A DNA stretch of 64,000 nucleotides from Chryseobacterium ureilyticum (GCF_900156735.1 NZ_FTOL01000005.1:1-64000), one strand, 5' to 3'. Counted from the first letter of the stretch, positions 16,581 to 26,127 are shown. The notes: generated by a model from the letters alone, not told the origin. Made by a program: numbers and translations.

Positions 16581-17900
16581 CTATTCTTGATAAGGTATTG
16601 GGTCTTCCAGAGTAAATCGAAAGGTAAGTTCCTGATCTTTTCTCTGAATGATCATCGTAATGGTACGACCTTCATCGGATTTCATAAGTTCTACAATCTT
16701 TTCTAAACTCATATCCGAGGTTTTCTGTCCGTTGATGCTGATAATTTTGTCATCTTTTCTCAAACCGGCTTCATAAGCGGGAGACTCTTTTCTTACTCCA
16801 GCAATGGAAAACATAGGTTTTAAACTGAATTTATATTGAAAAGAATCTTTATATGCTTCATTTACTACTCCTATATTTTTTTGAGTCTGGATATTAATTT
16901 TATCCTGTTTCCATTCCAGACCGTCTTGTCGGAAATCAAGTCCGCTCATATTGAAATGGAACGGATCATCAAAAAACTTATTTTTTCTAAGGTATAATTT
17001 TTTGTTTGGATAATCAAATATAACGGTGAAACGGCGCATAATCTCCCCCCCAACTGAGCCTTTTCTATTTTCCACCAAATTTACATGCTGGATAGAATAT
17101 TCATCAGGCATTGCTGTAAGTGGCTTTTCAAATTTAAAATCCCCCAAATAAAAGTTGTGAATTCTGCTTCTTTTTCCATAAATATCACCATTGAATCCAC
17201 GACCCAGAAAATCCTCAATATTGGGTCTGTTATAAACAAAATCTTTAATAAGAGTAGGGAAGAGCCATATTGCATCGCTGTTTCCAAGGTCAATAAGAAG
17301 CTTTGAATCTCTTTTTTCACTTGTCATCTCTACACCAGCATACAGATACGGTTTGTCTTTTTCTATGGTGATAGGAAATTCTTTAAATTTTCTGAGTTTC
17401 CTTTTTAAAGGTTCAGTATTTTCATACACTGTTATTTTCTTTGTTGCATAATCGATAGCTATTGGGTGATCTTTGAAAAAATGATAGCCTATGACACCAT
17501 TCACAGGAATTCCTACGTGAGGAGAAATATTAAACTCTTCATCTATGATGATATAGAGAGACATTGAAGTATTGACAATAGATTCCCCAATGCGTCCGAT
17601 ATTACGATCTGATTTTAAACCATCAATGCTTAAACTTCCACCAAGTCCTGAAAATTTCATTTTTTCAATATTACTTAGAGTAAGTTCTTTATTTTCAAGG
17701 CTAAAAAGAATGGTTTCCGATACTCCGGTATCCAATAGAAAGGTCAGATTAACGCCATTTATGTTTACAGGAATGAAGATCAGATTGTTGATAAACTGAA
17801 AAGGAATAACTGCTTTTTTTGTATTGATCAGTTGAAGAGAGTTCTGGGCATGGATGAAAATGCCAATAAAAAATGCCAGTAAAAAAAGCTTGAGTTTCAT
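16581..17900 (-). CDS. Retropepsin-like aspartyl protease with C-terminal PDZ domain
   Basis: The 439-residue protein begins with a cleavable signal peptide (FFIGIFIHAQN). An aspartyl protease signature FLLDTGVSETILF (DTG at 57-59) follows, and a second DLGNS-like loop near 210 suggests two retropepsin-like lobes (PDZ-fused gag/pol-like aspartyl protease family). The last ~95 residues form a PDZ domain with SPAYEAGLRKDDKIISINGQ. In Bacteroidota such proteins are exported and presumably cleave envelope peptides, with PDZ choosing substrates; the target is unknown. It is the first gene of a two-gene operon with the small membrane protein. Confidence 0.82.
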   Translation of the reverse strand: MKLKLFLLAFFIGIFIHAQNSLQLINTKKAVIPFQFINNLIFIPVNINGVNLTFLLDTGVSETILFSLENKELTLSNIEKMKFSGLGGSLSIDGLKSDRNIGRIGESIVNTSMSLYIIIDEEFNISPHVGIPVNGVIGYHFFKDHPIAIDYATKKITVYENTEPLKRKLRKFKEFPITIEKDKPYLYAGVEMTSEKRDSKLLIDLGNSDAIWLFPTLIKDFVYNRPNIEDFLGRGFNGDIYGKRSRIHNFYLGDFKFEKPLTAMPDEYSIQHVNLVENRKGSVGGEIMRRFTVIFDYPNKKLYLRKNKFFDDPFHFNMSGLDFRQDGLEWKQDKINIQTQKNIGVVNEAYKDSFQYKFSLKPMFSIAGVRKESPAYEAGLRKDDKIISINGQKTSDMSLEKIVELMKSDEGRTITMIIQRKDQELTFRFTLEDPIPYQE

Positions 17901-18022
17901 TTACTGAATTTACTGAAATTATCTTTATTATGCATAAAAAAACATTCCAAATGCAGGAATGTTTGTATAAACTACAGTGAAGTAGTTTTATCTGTTGAAT
18001 TTGTTTTAAAATGAAGTTTTTC

Positions 18023-18661
18023 TTATTTAGAGAAAAAGTCCATTAAATCCATATAATTTTTCTGATTGACACCATGCCCGTTCATATATTCTCTGAATGT
18101 AAAATAGCAGCTAAGATCATAAAGCATATCAGCAGCTTTTCTTCCCCATTCAAGTGGGATAACAGCATCATCTGTACCATGTGAAACAAAGAAACGAAGT
18201 CTTTCCAGTTTCTTTTTGTCTTTTACAATACCATCCAGAATCTTTTCTTCAGGATAAGCGCTCAGACATGCTACATAATTGAAAAGTTCAGGATATTTCA
18301 ATGCTAGTGCATAACATAAAATTCCTCCCTGGCTGAATCCACACAAATGAACCTTACTTTCGCTAAGCCCGTAATGATTAATTATTTTTAAAATGCTTTC
18401 CAATACAGAATTTAAAGACTCTTTAGCCTGAGGAACATCAATGAAATTCTCAGGGTCATTGAAGTTGATATCATACCAGGAATATCCTTCAAACTGAGTG
18501 TCTCGCGGAGCTCTAAAGCTGATGATGATCCAATCGTTTGGAAGTGTTTCCCTGAAGCTGAAAAGGTCCTGTTCATTGCTGCCGTAGCCGTGAAGCATAA
18601 AAAGTATAGGGGTAGTAGAGGTAATATTTTCCGGCTCTCTTACTATATAATCTAAATTCAT
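18023..18661 (-). CDS. Carboxylesterase/phospholipase-type alpha/beta hydrolase
   Basis: The 212-residue cytosolic protein has the opening strand and oxyanion region PILFMLHGYGSNEQDL, the nucleophile elbow LCGFSQGG (Ser about residue 115), the acid in SHGTDDAVIP and a late His in GHGVNQ. This is the small acyl-protein thioesterase/phospholipase family (abhydrolase_2). It probably hydrolyses short-chain esters; the physiological substrate is unknown. It is a single gene, and the longest candidate start is accepted because nothing upstream continues the frame. Confidence 0.82.
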   Translation of the reverse strand: MNLDYIVREPENITSTTPILFMLHGYGSNEQDLFSFRETLPNDWIIISFRAPRDTQFEGYSWYDINFNDPENFIDVPQAKESLNSVLESILKIINHYGLSESKVHLCGFSQGGILCYALALKYPELFNYVACLSAYPEEKILDGIVKDKKKLERLRFFVSHGTDDAVIPLEWGRKAADMLYDLSCYFTFREYMNGHGVNQKNYMDLMDFFSK

Positions 18662-18913
18662 ACAGCAAATATAAATAATAAATTACATTGTAAATCTTAA
18701 GTTTTTGATCCTGTAAATACATTGAATTTCAAGATATGTTTTTCCGGGTTTTTACTGCAAATAGGTTATAAGCTGTCTTATATTTAATAATTGATTGTTT
18801 GAACTGTATTATTAGGTTTTATATACTGGATTTTATTTTTATCAAATTGATATTGTTTATAAATCTTTATTAGAAAATTTTCATAAAAGTTATTTTTATA
18901 TTAATAAAAAACT

Positions 18914-18921
18914 TATATTTG
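18914..18921 (+). promoter_or_regulatory. -7 promoter element of a lipoprotein gene
   Basis: TATATTTG matches TAnnTTTG exactly, 26 bases before the start codon at 18948. The -33 box is not clear. The rest of the 286-base gap to the left is AT-rich with no gene. Confidence 0.5.
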
Positions 18922-18947
18922 AAACATTAAAAAATCTATTTGGAGAA

Positions 18948-19382
18948 ATGAAGCAATTTTACAATTCAAAAAGTTTACTTAGACTTTCTTTTTTATTCGT
19001 TTTATTATTTTCGGCAATCACCGTTTTAAACTCCTGTAAAAAGGATGATGACGAGGAAGAGTTTCAAGATCATATGGTTAAATTTGAAGTTAAAACAACT
19101 TCAGGAGGAGAAATTATTACTGTTGTTACACAGGTAGGTACTACTCAGAATACCATTCACAGCAATCCTACAGCTCCTTTAAACTCATCTTGGTCCAGTG
19201 CAGATATGTGGGTAAACTCTAATCAGGCTCAGCTGAATCTGGATGCAAATGCTAAATTACCGGATACGGATTCTGAATTAACCATTAATATTTGGATTGA
19301 TGGAGAAATTGCAAAAACAGTTAAGAAAAAAGGTAAAGGTGTTTTAGAAGCTTCTCTTGATTACAGTTTCCTAGAACCATAA
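18948..19382 (+). CDS. Lipoprotein, paralogue of the one at 22234
   Basis: The 144-residue protein has a lipoprotein signal with lipobox VLNSC followed by KKDDDEEE, a Lys/Asp-rich tether as in Bacteroidota surface or outer-membrane lipoproteins. The mature part looks like a single beta-sandwich. It shares with the lipoprotein at 22234 a strand order and the C-terminal pattern IWxDGE...K......L.AS..Y.F. The two paralogues flank a two-component system, so they may be its targets or its signal-binding partners. I do not recognise a named family. Confidence 0.75.
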   Translation: MKQFYNSKSLLRLSFLFVLLFSAITVLNSCKKDDDEEEFQDHMVKFEVKTTSGGEIITVVTQVGTTQNTIHSNPTAPLNSSWSSADMWVNSNQAQLNLDANAKLPDTDSELTINIWIDGEIAKTVKKKGKGVLEASLDYSFLEP

Positions 19383-19405
19383 AATCTTTATTTATATAAA
19401 AATCA

Positions 19406-19432
19406 AACCGCTCATTAAGAGCGGTTTTTTTT
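19406..19432 (+). terminator. Terminator after the 144-residue lipoprotein gene
   Basis: The stem AACCGCTC/GAGCGGTT with loop ATTAA ends in a T run that reaches the stop codon of the convergent response regulator gene. Confidence 0.85.
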
Positions 19433-20069
19433 ATTCTTCAATCATATGAAGCTGTATAGCCTGATTGACCAATTCTGTAGAGTTTTTTGCCTGAAATTTT
19501 TGTAGAAGATTCTTCCGGTGAGTGTCTACGGTAAGAGGACTTAAAAATAGCTCTTCAGCAATCACATTACTTGTTTTCCCTTTGGCTACCAGTTGAAGGA
19601 TTTGTTTCTCTCTTTTAGTAAGTCTGGGAATAGGAACGTCATTTTGAGAGGGACGACTGATGATTTGCTTCGTCTCATGACAAAATACAATATCACCAGA
19701 AAGTGCTCCTTTGATGCAGACTACCAATTCATGTATCGAAGTATTTTTAAGAAGATAACCACTTGCTCCGTTTTGTATAGACTGCATGATGATGCTCCTT
19801 TCAGAACGGTTACTGAACATGATTACTGAAGTATCGGGTGAAATTTTCTTGATCTCCCTGCAAAGGTCTGTGCCATTGGCATCCGGTAAAGTAATATCCA
19901 GCAGGATAATGTCCACCTTATTGAACTGAACAAAATCGATAATTTCTGATCCGGAAGTAAAAGTTTCCGGAATATTGAAAGCTGACTGGCTGGCAAGCAT
20001 CATTTTCAAGCCTTCAATAACGATAGGATGATCATCTACAATGACAATATTTATTTTTTCATTCTCCAT
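19431..20069 (-). CDS. NarL/FixJ-family response regulator
   Basis: The 212-residue protein has a receiver domain with the acidic pair VDDHP (12-13), the phosphoacceptor D58 in IILLDITLPD, and a C-terminal LuxR-type HTH beginning RLTKREKQILQLVAKGKTSN. Its start overlaps the end of the sensor kinase gene by 11 bases, so the two are translationally coupled and form a cognate pair. Likely targets are the two lipoprotein genes on either side, but no operator is evident. Confidence 0.92.
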   Translation of the reverse strand: MENEKINIVIVDDHPIVIEGLKMMLASQSAFNIPETFTSGSEIIDFVQFNKVDIILLDITLPDANGTDLCREIKKISPDTSVIMFSNRSERSIIMQSIQNGASGYLLKNTSIHELVVCIKGALSGDIVFCHETKQIISRPSQNDVPIPRLTKREKQILQLVAKGKTSNVIAEELFLSPLTVDTHRKNLLQKFQAKNSTELVNQAIQLHMIEE

Positions 20070-22032
20070 CTATATTCAGTTCTATATTAATTGCTGTTCC
20101 TTGATTATCGGAGTTGATTTCCATGCTTCCTTTCAGATAATCAACCCTGTTTTTTAAATTACGCAGACCCATACTTTTTGTCTTTTGTTCCGCATTGTGT
20201 ACAAATCCTTTTCCATTGTCTTCTATGGTAATAAAGAAATCTTTTCCGGATTGGGAGCATTGTATTAAAATATTGCTGGCATTAGCATGCTTTATAGCAT
20301 TTGCTAATAATTCCTGTACAATTCTATAAATGTTGAGCTGGATATTTAATGGCAGATTCTTTTCTATACTGATAGCCTGGAAGTCAATTTCAATATCTTT
20401 TCTATTATAAAACTCACAAAGATCATTTAGTGCTGTTTCCAGACCAAAATTAAGTAAAGACTCCGGCATAAGATTTCTTGCCACATGTCGAAGCTCGCTT
20501 ACGGAATTATCCAACTGTCCGAGAATCCTGTAAAATTCCTTATCTTTTTCTGTATCTAAATGATTCACAGACCATGTTGAGAAGTTGATTTTTACGCCGG
20601 CAAGCATTCCTCCCAAACCATCATGAAGATCTCTGGCAATACGTTCTCTTTCTCTTTCCTCTCCTTCAAGAATTGCTTTGGTTAATGACAATTCTTCTTT
20701 TTGTTTAATTTCATTGATCTTTTGTTCAGAGATTTTTTTGTTTTTTCTGAAGATGATCCATAAGAAGATCAAAAGACTTATAACCAATAATAATACAAGG
20801 CTTAATCCCCATAAATAAGAGTTTTTCTTGTTAACTTCCAGATCTTTCTGGTTCTTTTCAGCATTTAGTGTTGCTATTTTTCTTTCCTTTTCAGCAGCAT
20901 TATATTTGGATTCTATTTTATTGATTTCAAGCTTTACATTCTCTGTATTTAAACTGTCATTAAGCTGAGAATATTTTTGCTCCCAAACTAATGCTTCCTT
21001 TGGATTTCCCATTTCCTCATTCAGTGCAGAAAGCTGTTTGTAAAAAGTTTTCCTGTTTTTAAGGTCTATTGCTAAAGATTTTTCTGCTAAAACATCTTCC
21101 AATACTTCCTTAGCTTCCTCGTATCTCTTCAGCTTTTTCAGGATGTCAAACTTATTGAAGTAGAACATTTGTGCCAGCATATTCTGATTGAATTTTTTGG
21201 TATAAAAGATCCCTTTATCAATTACGGGTAATGCCTCCGAATTTTTTTGTCTGGTAATAAAATATAACGTTTTACCATAATAATAAAATGCATTGACTGA
21301 TGAATCCGGATAAGGACTGATTAACTTTTCCGCTTTATCCAAAAACTTTTTCGCATCATCTCCTCTTGCCTGGTAACAGAAGTTATTGGCAATGTTCAGA
21401 TAGGTGAAAAATAGTTCAGACGAATTCGAATAACGCTTTTCCAGAATTTCTAAAGCTTTATTGTTGTATTCCTCAGATTTTTTAAACTCAGCATTATATG
21501 TGAAAATAACAGCAAGTTGTGTGTATAAAAATCCAAGATTCCTGCTGCCTTCATATTTTTTAGCGAGTGGAATACTTTTTTCAAGAATTGTTTTCACTAA
21601 AAAAGGATAACCTTCTTTATCTTTCTGGGCAACTCCATAGCTATACCATGCAGAAGCCTGAAGAAGATCAGATTCCTCATTTTTAAATTTTGATAATTCT
21701 TTGATCGCTTTCTGATAAAAACTAGCTGCTTTTCCTTTACTTCTATCCAGATAATATTGTGCCTGGTAAAAGTCATATTTAGCTGAAAGAAATGTATTTC
21801 CGTTTATGAATATTTTTCCTTTTTCCAGATATTTTTTACTTAAAAGAGAATCAATATTCCTGTAATAATTGGATAAAAGAAAAGAAGCGTTTGCTTTTGA
21901 AGTATTTTGAGAAGTATTGTTTAATACATTTTGTAAACTGTCTAGATAAGGTCTTTCATTAAGCGGAATGATTTGCTGTGACTGTAAACTAAAAGACAGT
22001 AATATGCTTAACACGATGAATAATCTCTTCAT
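20059..22032 (-). CDS. TPR-containing sensor histidine kinase (HisKA_3)
   Basis: The 657-residue protein has a signal peptide (LLSFSLQSQQ), a periplasmic region of about 370 residues made of tetratricopeptide-like helices, a coiled coil (NAEKNQKDLEVNKK), one membrane segment (about 405-427), and a NarL-type kinase core. The phosphoacceptor His is in ERIARDLHDGLGG, followed by a HATPase with NAIKHANA and EDNGKGF. TPR kinases of this type are common in Bacteroidota; the signal is unknown. It phosphorylates the response regulator encoded just downstream. Confidence 0.92.
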   Translation of the reverse strand: MKRLFIVLSILLSFSLQSQQIIPLNERPYLDSLQNVLNNTSQNTSKANASFLLSNYYRNIDSLLSKKYLEKGKIFINGNTFLSAKYDFYQAQYYLDRSKGKAASFYQKAIKELSKFKNEESDLLQASAWYSYGVAQKDKEGYPFLVKTILEKSIPLAKKYEGSRNLGFLYTQLAVIFTYNAEFKKSEEYNNKALEILEKRYSNSSELFFTYLNIANNFCYQARGDDAKKFLDKAEKLISPYPDSSVNAFYYYGKTLYFITRQKNSEALPVIDKGIFYTKKFNQNMLAQMFYFNKFDILKKLKRYEEAKEVLEDVLAEKSLAIDLKNRKTFYKQLSALNEEMGNPKEALVWEQKYSQLNDSLNTENVKLEINKIESKYNAAEKERKIATLNAEKNQKDLEVNKKNSYLWGLSLVLLLVISLLIFLWIIFRKNKKISEQKINEIKQKEELSLTKAILEGEERERERIARDLHDGLGGMLAGVKINFSTWSVNHLDTEKDKEFYRILGQLDNSVSELRHVARNLMPESLLNFGLETALNDLCEFYNRKDIEIDFQAISIEKNLPLNIQLNIYRIVQELLANAIKHANASNILIQCSQSGKDFFITIEDNGKGFVHNAEQKTKSMGLRNLKNRVDYLKGSMEINSDNQGTAINIELNIDGE

Positions 22033-22140
22033 TGGGGCTTTATTCTATAAACTATATTTTTAAAAACGTTCAATTTAATTAAATATTTCAGGATAAAAAA
22101 TACCAAGATTTAGGTAGAAAAAATTACTCGTTTTTCAGGA

Positions 22141-22171
22141 TTGATAAAGTTTAATGACTCTAATAGCTTTG
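22141..22171 (+). promoter_or_regulatory. Promoter of the second lipoprotein gene
   Basis: TTG (22141-22143), 20 bases, TAGCTTTG (22164-22171). It fits the Bacteroidota consensus and lies 62 bases before the ATG, in the region shared with the leftward sensor kinase gene. Confidence 0.6.
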
Positions 22172-22233
22172 CAGATACGAATCACTAATCATAGAATATC
22201 AAATAAAGTAACTAAAATTTAAACAAAAAGATT

Positions 22234-22653
22234 ATGAAAAAAACGAGAATGAATCAGCTGTTGAGAGGTACGTTCGCAGTATTAATGGCGACAATGTTAA
22301 TGGGATTTGTAGGCTCTTGTAGTAAAGATGATGACGATAATAATGTATATGGAGCAGGATCTACTCATAAAGTAGTTTTTAAGGCAATAGCATCTTCAGG
22401 ATGTAATATTGATGTAGCTTCCTATGGAATTGATGGTAATCCTACAACAGCAACAAGCCTTAGCGGAACAACATGGTCAAGCCCTGAAGTGACTTCTGAA
22501 AAAGGAGCATATAGCGCAACTGTAGCTGTAAACGCAATAGGAGTGGATGCTTCTTCAACGTTAAAAGTACAGATTTGGGTAGATGGTGAACTTAAAAAAG
22601 AAGGAACTGCATCCGGACAATATTTAGCGGCTTCTGCAAGCTATACATTCTAA
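22234..22653 (+). CDS. Lipoprotein, paralogue of the one at 18948
   Basis: The 139-residue protein has a lipoprotein signal ending in VGSC, then SKDDDDNN as a charged tether. The mature domain matches the lipoprotein at 18948 in length and pattern: a start like HKVVFKA, WSS in the middle, and IWVDGELKKEG...LAASASYTF at the end. It reads divergently from the TPR sensor kinase gene. The placement of one copy on each side of the kinase/regulator pair suggests a functional link; the molecular role is unknown. Confidence 0.75.
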   Translation: MKKTRMNQLLRGTFAVLMATMLMGFVGSCSKDDDDNNVYGAGSTHKVVFKAIASSGCNIDVASYGIDGNPTTATSLSGTTWSSPEVTSEKGAYSATVAVNAIGVDASSTLKVQIWVDGELKKEGTASGQYLAASASYTF

Positions 22654-22680
22654 AAAAACTAATACTTTCAAAATAAAAAC

Positions 22681-22713
22681 GGGCGCTGAGATTTATCTCA
22701 GCGCCCGTTTTTT
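22681..22713 (+). terminator. Bidirectional terminator between lipoprotein gene and tyrS
   Basis: An 11-base GC-rich stem (GGGCGCTGAGA/TCTCAGCGCCC, loop TTTA) is flanked by A residues on the left and T residues on the right, so it can serve both convergent genes. Confidence 0.92.
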
Positions 22714-22726
22714 ATACGATATAAAA

Positions 22727-24022
22727 TTAAATAACCTTTACAATGAAATAGCTTTTCTTACCTTTTTGAAGTAATAAAAACTTCCCATCAATAAGATCGG
22801 TTTCATTAGCTGTGAAGGTGTCATTTACTTTTTGCTTGTTCACAGAAATAGAGTTTCCTTTCATTTCTCTCTGTGCTTCACTCTTAGATTTAAGGAATCC
22901 CGATTTTTCAGAAAGAAGATCAACAATGCTCACGCCTAATACATCAGCTTTTGCAACTTCTTTTTGTGGAACTCCGTCAAAAACTTCAAGGAAAATTTCT
23001 TCATCAAGACTTACCAAATCTTCAGCAGTAGAACGCCCGAAAAGAATTTCAGAAGCTTTCAGTGCCTTTTCATATTCCTCTCTTCCGTGTACCCAAACTG
23101 TAACTTCCTCCGCCAGTTTTTTCTGAAGTTTTCTTTCATGTGGAGCCGTTTTATGCTCATCAATTAAAGCTTCAATTTCTTTTCTTCCAAGGAATGTGTA
23201 GAATTTGATAAATCTTTCAGCATCCTCGTCAGTAGCGTTCAACCAGAATTGGTAGAATTTATAAGGAGAAGTTTTCTTTCTGTCTAACCAATAGTTTTCT
23301 CCACTTTCAGACTTCCCGAATTTAGAACCATCAGCTTTTGTAATCAAAGGAACTGTTAGTGCAAACGCTTCACCCTGAGCTTTTCTACGGATCAATTCTG
23401 TTCCTGTAGTGATATTTCCCCACTGATCAGAACCTCCCATTTGAAGTTTTACATTATTATTTTGGTATAAATGAAGGAAATCATATCCCTGAATCAGCTG
23501 GTAAGTGAATTCTGTAAAACTCATCCCGTCTGCACCGCTTTCTCCTGAGAATCTTTTCTTTACAGAATCTTTAGCCATCATGTAATTAACGGTGATGTTC
23601 TTTCCTACATTTTTAGCAAAATCAAGGAAAGAAATATTCTTCATCCAGTCGTAGTTGTTTACAAGCTCAGCTTTGTTAGGTTCGTTTCCTGAGAAATCAA
23701 GAAATCTTGAAAGCTGATTTTTTAAACAATCTACATAATGTAATAAGGTTTCCTCATCCAATAGATTTCTCTCTGCAGATTTTCCGGATGGATCACCGAT
23801 CATTCCCGTAGCTCCTCCTACCAAAGCAATTGGCTTATGACCATGCTGTTGGAAGTGTGCTAATATTTTTATCTGAATAAGACTTCCGATATGTAAAGAA
23901 TCGGCAGTTGGATCAAAACCAATATATGCAGTCGTTACCTCTTTGTTCAGTTGTTCATCGGTTCCAGGCATCATATCAGCAAACAGACCACGCCATTTCA
24001 GTTCTTCTATAAAGGAATTCAT
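22727..24022 (-). CDS. tyrS: Tyrosyl-tRNA synthetase
   Basis: The 431-residue class I aminoacyl-tRNA synthetase shows the HIGH motif as HIGS (in [14 protein letters not shown]), the tyrosine pocket YDFLHLYQ with [10 protein letters not shown], and the KMSKS motif as KFGKS. The C-terminal ~70 residues are an S4-like RNA-binding domain. Length and motifs are those of bacterial TyrRS. It charges tRNA-Tyr in the cytosol. It is a single gene with its own promoter and a shared terminator. Confidence 0.98.
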   Translation of the reverse strand: MNSFIEELKWRGLFADMMPGTDEQLNKEVTTAYIGFDPTADSLHIGSLIQIKILAHFQQHGHKPIALVGGATGMIGDPSGKSAERNLLDEETLLHYVDCLKNQLSRFLDFSGNEPNKAELVNNYDWMKNISFLDFAKNVGKNITVNYMMAKDSVKKRFSGESGADGMSFTEFTYQLIQGYDFLHLYQNNNVKLQMGGSDQWGNITTGTELIRRKAQGEAFALTVPLITKADGSKFGKSESGENYWLDRKKTSPYKFYQFWLNATDEDAERFIKFYTFLGRKEIEALIDEHKTAPHERKLQKKLAEEVTVWVHGREEYEKALKASEILFGRSTAEDLVSLDEEIFLEVFDGVPQKEVAKADVLGVSIVDLLSEKSGFLKSKSEAQREMKGNSISVNKQKVNDTFTANETDLIDGKFLLLQKGKKSYFIVKVI

Positions 24023-24050
24023 TGATTTTTTACTTTAAAATTTTAAGTTG

Positions 24051-24082
24051 CAAAGATAATAAATTCAGAAGTATAAAGTCAA
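24051..24082 (-). promoter_or_regulatory. tyrS promoter
   Basis: On the minus strand TTG (24082-24080), 21 bases, then TATCTTTG (24058-24051), a full match to the Bacteroidota consensus, 29 bases before the start codon. No T-box-like leader fits in so short a 5' region. Confidence 0.65.
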
Positions 24083-24193
24083 AAGGGTAGCATGGGAAAT
24101 GTAAAAAGGAGTGAAATAGTATATAAAACAATATTTTTCCTGGTTGACTATTCATTTGTGAAGCAAAATTCACTATTGACGGCAGTCTCAGCA

Positions 24194-24224
24194 TTGCATT
24201 TTCAACTCAAAAACTCTATATTTG
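24194..24224 (+). promoter_or_regulatory. Promoter of the ECF sigma factor gene
   Basis: TTG (24194-24196), 20 bases, TATATTTG (24217-24224). The ATG at 24231 is only 6 bases after the -7 element, so the transcript should be leaderless or nearly so. It also rules out an upstream TTG start inside the promoter. Confidence 0.65.
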
Positions 24225-24230
24225 TTATTA

Positions 24231-24791
24231 ATGAACGACGAACAGCTATTTCTGCTCATTCAAAAAGCCAAGGACAAGGACCAAAAGGCTCAGACTAAAC
24301 TCATCAATATTTTTTGGGTGGATGTTTTCTCCTTTGTGATGAAAAAAGTGAGAGATGAAAACGATGCTGATGAAATTACCGTAAATGTTTTCTCTAAAGT
24401 TTTATCAAAACTTGATATGTTTGATCCTCATTTTCAGTTTAAAACCTGGATTTTAACCATTGCACAGAATACAGTCATTGATTTCTGGCGAAAAAAAAGC
24501 CGTGAAAACGAAGATGCTGTTGAAAACCTTGATGAGGTTAAAAATCAATATGCAAAATCTCCTGAAGAACTTCTGATCTCTGAAGAAGAACAAAAAAAAA
24601 TCATCAAAACGATAGAATCTCTGGATGCCAATTATCAGGATATTATCAAACTGAGATTTTTTGAAGAAAAAAGCATTAAAGAAATTGCTGAAGAATTGGG
24701 AATTTCTGTTGCTAATACAAAAGTTCGTGTGATGCGTGCTAAAAAAGTTCTTGCAGAGTTATTAAAAGATAATGAATTTGAGGATAATTAA
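24231..24791 (+). CDS. ECF-type RNA polymerase sigma factor
   Basis: The 186-residue protein has sigma region 2 (FSFVMKKVRDENDADEITVN, then FKTWILTIAQNTVIDFWRKK) and region 4 with the HTH (LRFFEEKSIKEIAEELGISV, then NTKVRVMRAKKVL). The linker is acidic. I take the ATG at 24231 because the promoter -7 element lies immediately before it. No anti-sigma factor gene follows, so control is unclear; such orphan ECF factors are common in Flavobacteriia. Its regulon cannot be read from this window. Confidence 0.9.
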   Translation: MNDEQLFLLIQKAKDKDQKAQTKLINIFWVDVFSFVMKKVRDENDADEITVNVFSKVLSKLDMFDPHFQFKTWILTIAQNTVIDFWRKKSRENEDAVENLDEVKNQYAKSPEELLISEEEQKKIIKTIESLDANYQDIIKLRFFEEKSIKEIAEELGISVANTKVRVMRAKKVLAELLKDNEFEDN

Positions 24792-24806
24792 CTATTTATA
24801 TTGATT

Positions 24807-24854
24807 GCCACGAATACACGGATAAAATAATTAAAGCAGGATTCGTGTTGATTC
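24807..24854. repeat. Decayed interspersed inverted repeat
   Basis: The arm GCCACGAATACACGGATA (24807-24824) and the related inverted arm ATTCGTG (24841-24847) resemble the pair at 31971/32098. Both seem to be worn copies of one dispersed intergenic repeat. Confidence 0.35.
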
Positions 24855-24941
24855 ACTCTTATTTTTCCTAATGTTCAAGATCGTTGAGAACTCAAATTTC
24901 TCAAATTTTATTTGAATTATCAATTTCATCAATTTCTCCGG

Positions 24942-24974
24942 TTGATGGTTTCCATTAAAAAATCCTTAACTTTG
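24942..24974 (+). promoter_or_regulatory. lipA promoter
   Basis: TTG (24942-24944), 22 bases, TAACTTTG (24967-24974), 16 bases before the ATG. Confidence 0.55.
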
Positions 24975-24990
24975 AACTTCAATTTTAGAA

Positions 24991-25857
24991 ATGGAAAATT
25001 CAGTTCAAGACACTACCGTTCAAAAACCAAAGTGGATTCGTGTAAAACTTCCTACAGGAAAGAATTACAGAGAACTAAGAACCTTGGTTGATAAATATAA
25101 ATTAAATACCATTTGCCAAAGCGGAAGCTGCCCGAATATGGGTGAATGCTGGGGAGAAGGTACGGCAACATTCATGATTTTAGGAAATATCTGTACGAGA
25201 AGCTGTGGTTTCTGCGGTGTAAAAACAGGTAAACCACTTGATGTAAACTGGGATGAACCTGAAAAAGTGGCACGTTCCATCAAATTAATGAAGATCAAGC
25301 ATGCCGTTCTTACTTCAGTAGACCGTGATGACCTGAAAGATATGGGATCTATTCTTTGGGCAGAAACAGTAAATGCTGTCAGAAGAATTTCTCCGGGAAC
25401 CACAATGGAAACATTAATTCCGGACTTCCAAGGAATCACGAAACATATCGACAGATTGGTAGATGTAGCTCCGGAAGTGATCTCTCATAATATGGAAACT
25501 GTAAAACGTTTAACCAGAGAAGTGAGAATCCAGGCAAAATATGAAAGAAGCCTTGAGGTTTTAAGATATTTGAAAGAAGCCGGACAAAGAAGAACGAAAA
25601 CAGGAGTAATGCTAGGGTTGGGCGAAACTAAAGATGAGGTTTTCCAAACAATCGAAGACATCAGAAATGCCAATGTAGACGTTATTACCCTTGGACAATA
25701 CTTGCAGCCTACAAAGAAACACCTTCCTGTGAAGAGATTTATTACTCCGGAAGAGTTTGATGAGTTGGGTGATTTTGCAAGAAGCTTAGGTTTCAGACAT
25801 GTTGAAAGTTCACCTCTTGTAAGAAGTTCTTACCACGCAGAAAAACATATTCACTAA
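24991..25857 (+). CDS. lipA: Lipoyl synthase
   Basis: The 288-residue radical SAM enzyme has both iron-sulfur cluster motifs: the auxiliary cluster cysteines C42, C47 and C53 ([12 protein letters not shown]) and the radical SAM CxxxCxxC at 68, 72 and 75 (CTRSCGFC). The C-terminal RSSYHAEK is the conserved end that places the auxiliary-cluster Ser ligand. It inserts two sulfur atoms into octanoyl groups on lipoyl domains of 2-oxoacid dehydrogenases and GcvH. It is a single gene here; lipB is not adjacent. Confidence 0.98.
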   Translation: MENSVQDTTVQKPKWIRVKLPTGKNYRELRTLVDKYKLNTICQSGSCPNMGECWGEGTATFMILGNICTRSCGFCGVKTGKPLDVNWDEPEKVARSIKLMKIKHAVLTSVDRDDLKDMGSILWAETVNAVRRISPGTTMETLIPDFQGITKHIDRLVDVAPEVISHNMETVKRLTREVRIQAKYERSLEVLRYLKEAGQRRTKTGVMLGLGETKDEVFQTIEDIRNANVDVITLGQYLQPTKKHLPVKRFITPEEFDELGDFARSLGFRHVESSPLVRSSYHAEKHIH

Positions 25858-25862
25858 TATAG

Positions 25863-25888
25863 ACCGCTCAGTAATGGGCGGTTTTTTA
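25863..25888 (+). terminator. lipA terminator
   Basis: ACCGCTCA and TGGGCGGT pair (one wobble) around a GTAA loop, followed by six T residues, just after the stop codon. Confidence 0.8.
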
Positions 25889-25987
25889 TTAGGATATATT
25901 GAAAGTGTTAAGAAAAATATATTAGAAAGTAGGTTTGGTATCTGATGTTGAGAGTTTCTCAGGAAGACTTCCATCATTCTCATCCTC

Positions 25988-26029
25988 TGGCGGGGTGGCA
26001 AAAATTCAAAGAATTTTTTGGCGGGGTGG
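25988..26029. repeat. Hairpin flanked by direct copies of TGGCGGGGTGG
   Basis: TGGCGGGGTGG occurs at 25988-25998 and 26019-26029, 31 bases apart. Between them is a hairpin AAAAATTC-AAA-GAATTTTT (26000-26018). The G-rich repeats contrast sharply with the AT-rich surroundings. It looks like a miniature interspersed element; function unknown. Confidence 0.5.
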
Positions 26030-26127
26030 TTTTATAACATATCACTACCAACTTTTCCAAGTACACTTGTATTTGAAAAACAATCTAGTCATCGCTTTTA
26101 GCTAAAATTTAAATCAACAGATTTGCA

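Noticed and set aside
24092..24298. Open frame of 68 codons overlapping the ECF sigma gene start
   Set aside because: It runs through the sigma factor promoter and the first codons of a clearly conserved gene in another frame.
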